Shown here piece by piece: positions 5,094 to 6,499 of a stretch of 6,499 nt of DNA. Numbering within the stretch: position 1 is the stretch's first letter; every line of letters starts with the position of its first letter. The stretch comes from an uncultured Clostridia bacterium (lineage in GTDB: Bacteria > Bacillota > Clostridia > TANB77 > CAG-508), in NCBI GenBank assembly GCA_934167365.1, contig CAKPKU010000078.1, positions 1 through 6,499 on the forward strand. Direction: 5' to 3'. A program made the translations under genes and the position numbers. Under the pieces are notes generated by a model that was not told the DNA's origin, did no database searches, and saw nothing but the letters and a program-made list of their open reading frames with translations.

Positions 5094-5792
5094 TTACATT
5101 CCTAACTGTATTTTATCAGCTTCTTCTTGAGTAATATATCCATATTTAACCATTGAACGTATAACTTTAGCTTGTCTTTTCTTACATAAGTCCATATTAG
5201 CAGTTGGAGCATAAACACTTGGTGCATTAGGAATTCCTGCAAGCATGGTTGCTTCATCTAAAGTTAAATCTTTAGGCTCCTTATTTAAATAACCATTTGA
5301 CGCCTCTTTAATTCCATAATAACCATTTCCATAGTAAATTGTATTAACATATAATTCAAATATTTCCTCTTTAGAATAATTTTTTTCTAGATAATAGCTT
5401 AAAATTAATTCAGCAGATTTTCTTGAAATGTCTTCTTTTTCAGTCATAAAATATAAATTTTTGGCAACTTGTTGAGTAATTGTACTACCACCCTCAACAG
5501 CATCTTTAGCCTTTATATTTGCAGTTATTGCTCTACCAATTGAAATCAAATCAATCGAACCATGTTCTTTAAATCTGTGATCCTCAACTGCGATAGTAGC
5601 ATTTACTAAATTATCAGGCAAATCAGAAAACTTCACAAAATTTTCATCATTTCTTATTTCGGAAACTTTATCAGCTAAAGAAACTTTGCTAATAGCCTTA
5701 TTGTATAAATTATATCCTTGTAAGCCAATTGATGCCAATATGATAAAAATTATAATTAATACAAATATTAGAATTTTTTTTATTAATTTCAT
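5094..5792 (-). CDS. mtgA: Monofunctional peptidoglycan glycosyltransferase (GT51)
   Basis: The enzyme polymerises lipid II into glycan strands on the outer face of the membrane. The 232-residue protein has a short basic N-terminus (MKLIKK), one membrane-spanning anchor (about 7-25) and then a single GT51 domain. Visible motifs are AVEDHRFKEHGSID (68-81) with the catalytic Glu70, GGSTITQQVAKN (101-112), the RKSAE segment with the probable second catalytic Glu128, LEKNYSKEEIFELYVNTIYYG (135-155), and LTLDEATMLAGIPNAPSVYAP. There is no transpeptidase domain, and the stop codon is followed at once by the terminator, so it is a natural monofunctional enzyme and not a truncated class A penicillin-binding protein. 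Length agrees with MtgA/Mgt proteins (about 230-270). A ribosome binding site AGAAAGG (plus-strand 5803-5809) lies 10 nt before the ATG. The symbol mtgA is by family resemblance; mgt is also used. Confidence 0.92.
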   Translation of the reverse strand: MKLIKKILIFVLIIIFIILASIGLQGYNLYNKAISKVSLADKVSEIRNDENFVKFSDLPDNLVNATIAVEDHRFKEHGSIDLISIGRAITANIKAKDAVEGGSTITQQVAKNLYFMTEKEDISRKSAELILSYYLEKNYSKEEIFELYVNTIYYGNGYYGIKEASNGYLNKEPKDLTLDEATMLAGIPNAPSVYAPTANMDLCKKRQAKVIRSMVKYGYITQEEADKIQLGM

Positions 5793-5840
5793 ATATGTAA
5801 AACCTTTCTAATATAAATTTAAATTTTTATTAATAACTTT

Positions 5841-5869
5841 ATTATATACATATAAAATAATAAATTCAA
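5841..5869 (-). promoter_or_regulatory. Promoter of the glycosyltransferase gene
   Basis: Read on the minus strand, TTGAAT (plus 5864-5869) is followed after exactly 17 bp by a perfect TATAAT (plus 5841-5846). The expected transcription start is near 5834, leaving a leader of about 42 nt before the start codon. The surrounding DNA is nearly all A/T, so chance matches are possible, but both the boxes and the spacing fit sigma-A. Confidence 0.7.
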
Positions 5870-5983
5870 TATATATTTTTTTGTGTACTAATTGGAGATT
5901 TTATAGTTAGATTTATTTTTACTTGCTTATATAAACTATAATTATTGATAAACCATTAAATTATTATGAGCAGAAATATTATA

Positions 5984-6012
5984 TTGAAAATATTACAATA
6001 AGGTGATAAAAT
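5984..6012 (+). promoter_or_regulatory. dnaE promoter with extended -10
   Basis: TTGAAA (5984-5989) and TAAAAT (6007-6012) are separated by 17 bp, and TGA immediately before the -10 box makes it an extended -10. The start would be near 6019, about 24 nt before the dnaE ATG. It is divergent from the glycosyltransferase promoter, with about 115 bp between the two -35 boxes. A TATAAT at 5937-5942 has no acceptable -35 and is less likely to be used. Confidence 0.72.
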
Positions 6013-6042
6013 ACAACAATAAAAGAAACGGAGGAAACCACA

Positions 6043-6499
6043 ATGTCAAAGTTTGTTCACCTACATGTGCATAGTGAATTTAGTTTATTAGATGGAGCAA
6101 ATAGAATAAAAGATTTACCAGTAAGAGCAAAAGAATTAGGAATGAAAGCAATTGCACTAACAGATCATGGAGTAATGTATGGAGCTATTGACTTTTATAA
6201 AGCATGCAAAAAAGAAGGAGTAAAGCCAATAATTGGATGCGAAGTTTATGTTGCACCACGTACAAGATTTGATAAAGAGCCAGGAATAGATAATCACTAT
6301 TATCACTTAATATTACTCGCAAAAAACAATCAGGGATATAAAAACTTAAGTAAGCTGGTTTCATTGGGATTTGTAGATGGATATTATTATAAACCACGTA
6401 TTGATCACGATATACTTGAGCAATATAGTGAAGGAATAATCTGTTTAAGTGCATGTTTAGCAGGAGAAGTAAATCAAGCGCTTTTAAATGGGAATACAG
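6043..6499 (+). CDS. dnaE: DNA polymerase III alpha subunit DnaE, 5' part only
   Basis: The frame starts at ATG 6043 and is still open at the window edge, giving about 152 residues of a protein normally near 1,100-1,200. It is the N-terminal PHP domain of a bacterial C-family replicative polymerase. Visible marks are FVHLHVHSEFSLLDG (4-18), AIALTDHGVMYGA (36-48), GCEVYVAPR (65-73) and HYYHLILLAKN. His8, His10, Asp41, His42 and Glu67 fall where PHP metal ligands lie, so unlike E. coli DnaE this PHP site may still bind metal. That is inference from the motifs. GGAGG at 6030-6034 lies 8 nt before the ATG. It could be DnaE1 or a DnaE3-type copy. PolC is unlikely, because its PHP domain is interrupted by an exonuclease and lies further from the N-terminus. 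Confidence 0.95.
   Translation, partial: MSKFVHLHVHSEFSLLDGANRIKDLPVRAKELGMKAIALTDHGVMYGAIDFYKACKKEGVKPIIGCEVYVAPRTRFDKEPGIDNHYYHLILLAKNNQGYKNLSKLVSLGFVDGYYYKPRIDHDILEQYSEGIICLSACLAGEVNQALLNGNT

Noticed and set aside
1..6499. CRISPR array, tRNA genes, insertion sequence or prophage attachment site
   Set aside because: No regularly spaced repeats, cloverleaf candidates, transposase genes or target-site duplications were seen on reading both strands.

Overview
The window looks like a chromosomal segment of a very AT-rich, Gram-positive-type bacterium, most likely a member of the Clostridia. Three things point there: the A/T-ended codon use (AGA, ATA, AAA and GAA dominate), the strong AAGGAGG-type ribosome binding sites, and the gene order ylxM-ffh-rpsP-khpA-rimM-trmD-rplS, which is a Firmicutes hallmark. 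The species cannot be named from the sequence alone. The ylqD gene that sits between khpA and rimM in Bacillus subtilis is absent here.

Layout. Bases 1-310 hold no convincing protein gene. They carry a near-consensus promoter (92-120) and a leader of about 184 nt with two competing RNA folds: a terminator-like stem (199-271 plus a T run) and a long hairpin (236-289). Next is a GNAT acetyltransferase gene (311-871). A 12-bp inverted repeat followed by a T run (939-1009) can end that transcript, and the promoter of the next operon is embedded inside it (960-988).

The main operon (1053-5038, + strand) encodes YlxM and Ffh (signal recognition particle), ribosomal protein S16, the KH-domain RNA-binding protein KhpA, the 16S maturation factor RimM, the tRNA m1G37 methyltransferase TrmD, and ribosomal protein L19. 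L19 has an unusual acidic Ala/Glu/Pro-rich C-terminal tail of about 48 residues. Intergenic gaps are 9-29 nt and each gene has its own Shine-Dalgarno sequence. The operon therefore joins protein targeting, 30S and 50S assembly, and reading-frame maintenance. It ends at a strong bidirectional terminator (5044-5085).

A convergent minus-strand gene (5094-5792) encodes a membrane-anchored monofunctional peptidoglycan glycosyltransferase with its own TTGAAT-17-TATAAT promoter. Divergently, after a 250-bp intergenic region, the window ends inside the 5' part of dnaE (6043-6499), the replicative DNA polymerase III alpha subunit, which has an extended -10 promoter.

Most of the window is ordinary housekeeping sequence. 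The best candidate for something undescribed is the structured leader upstream of the acetyltransferase. There the 12-nt loop of one hairpin is exactly the 3' arm of the competing terminator. Smaller points are the promoter nested in an inverted repeat before ylxM, the L19 tail, and a Glu in place of the usual catalytic Asp in TrmD.
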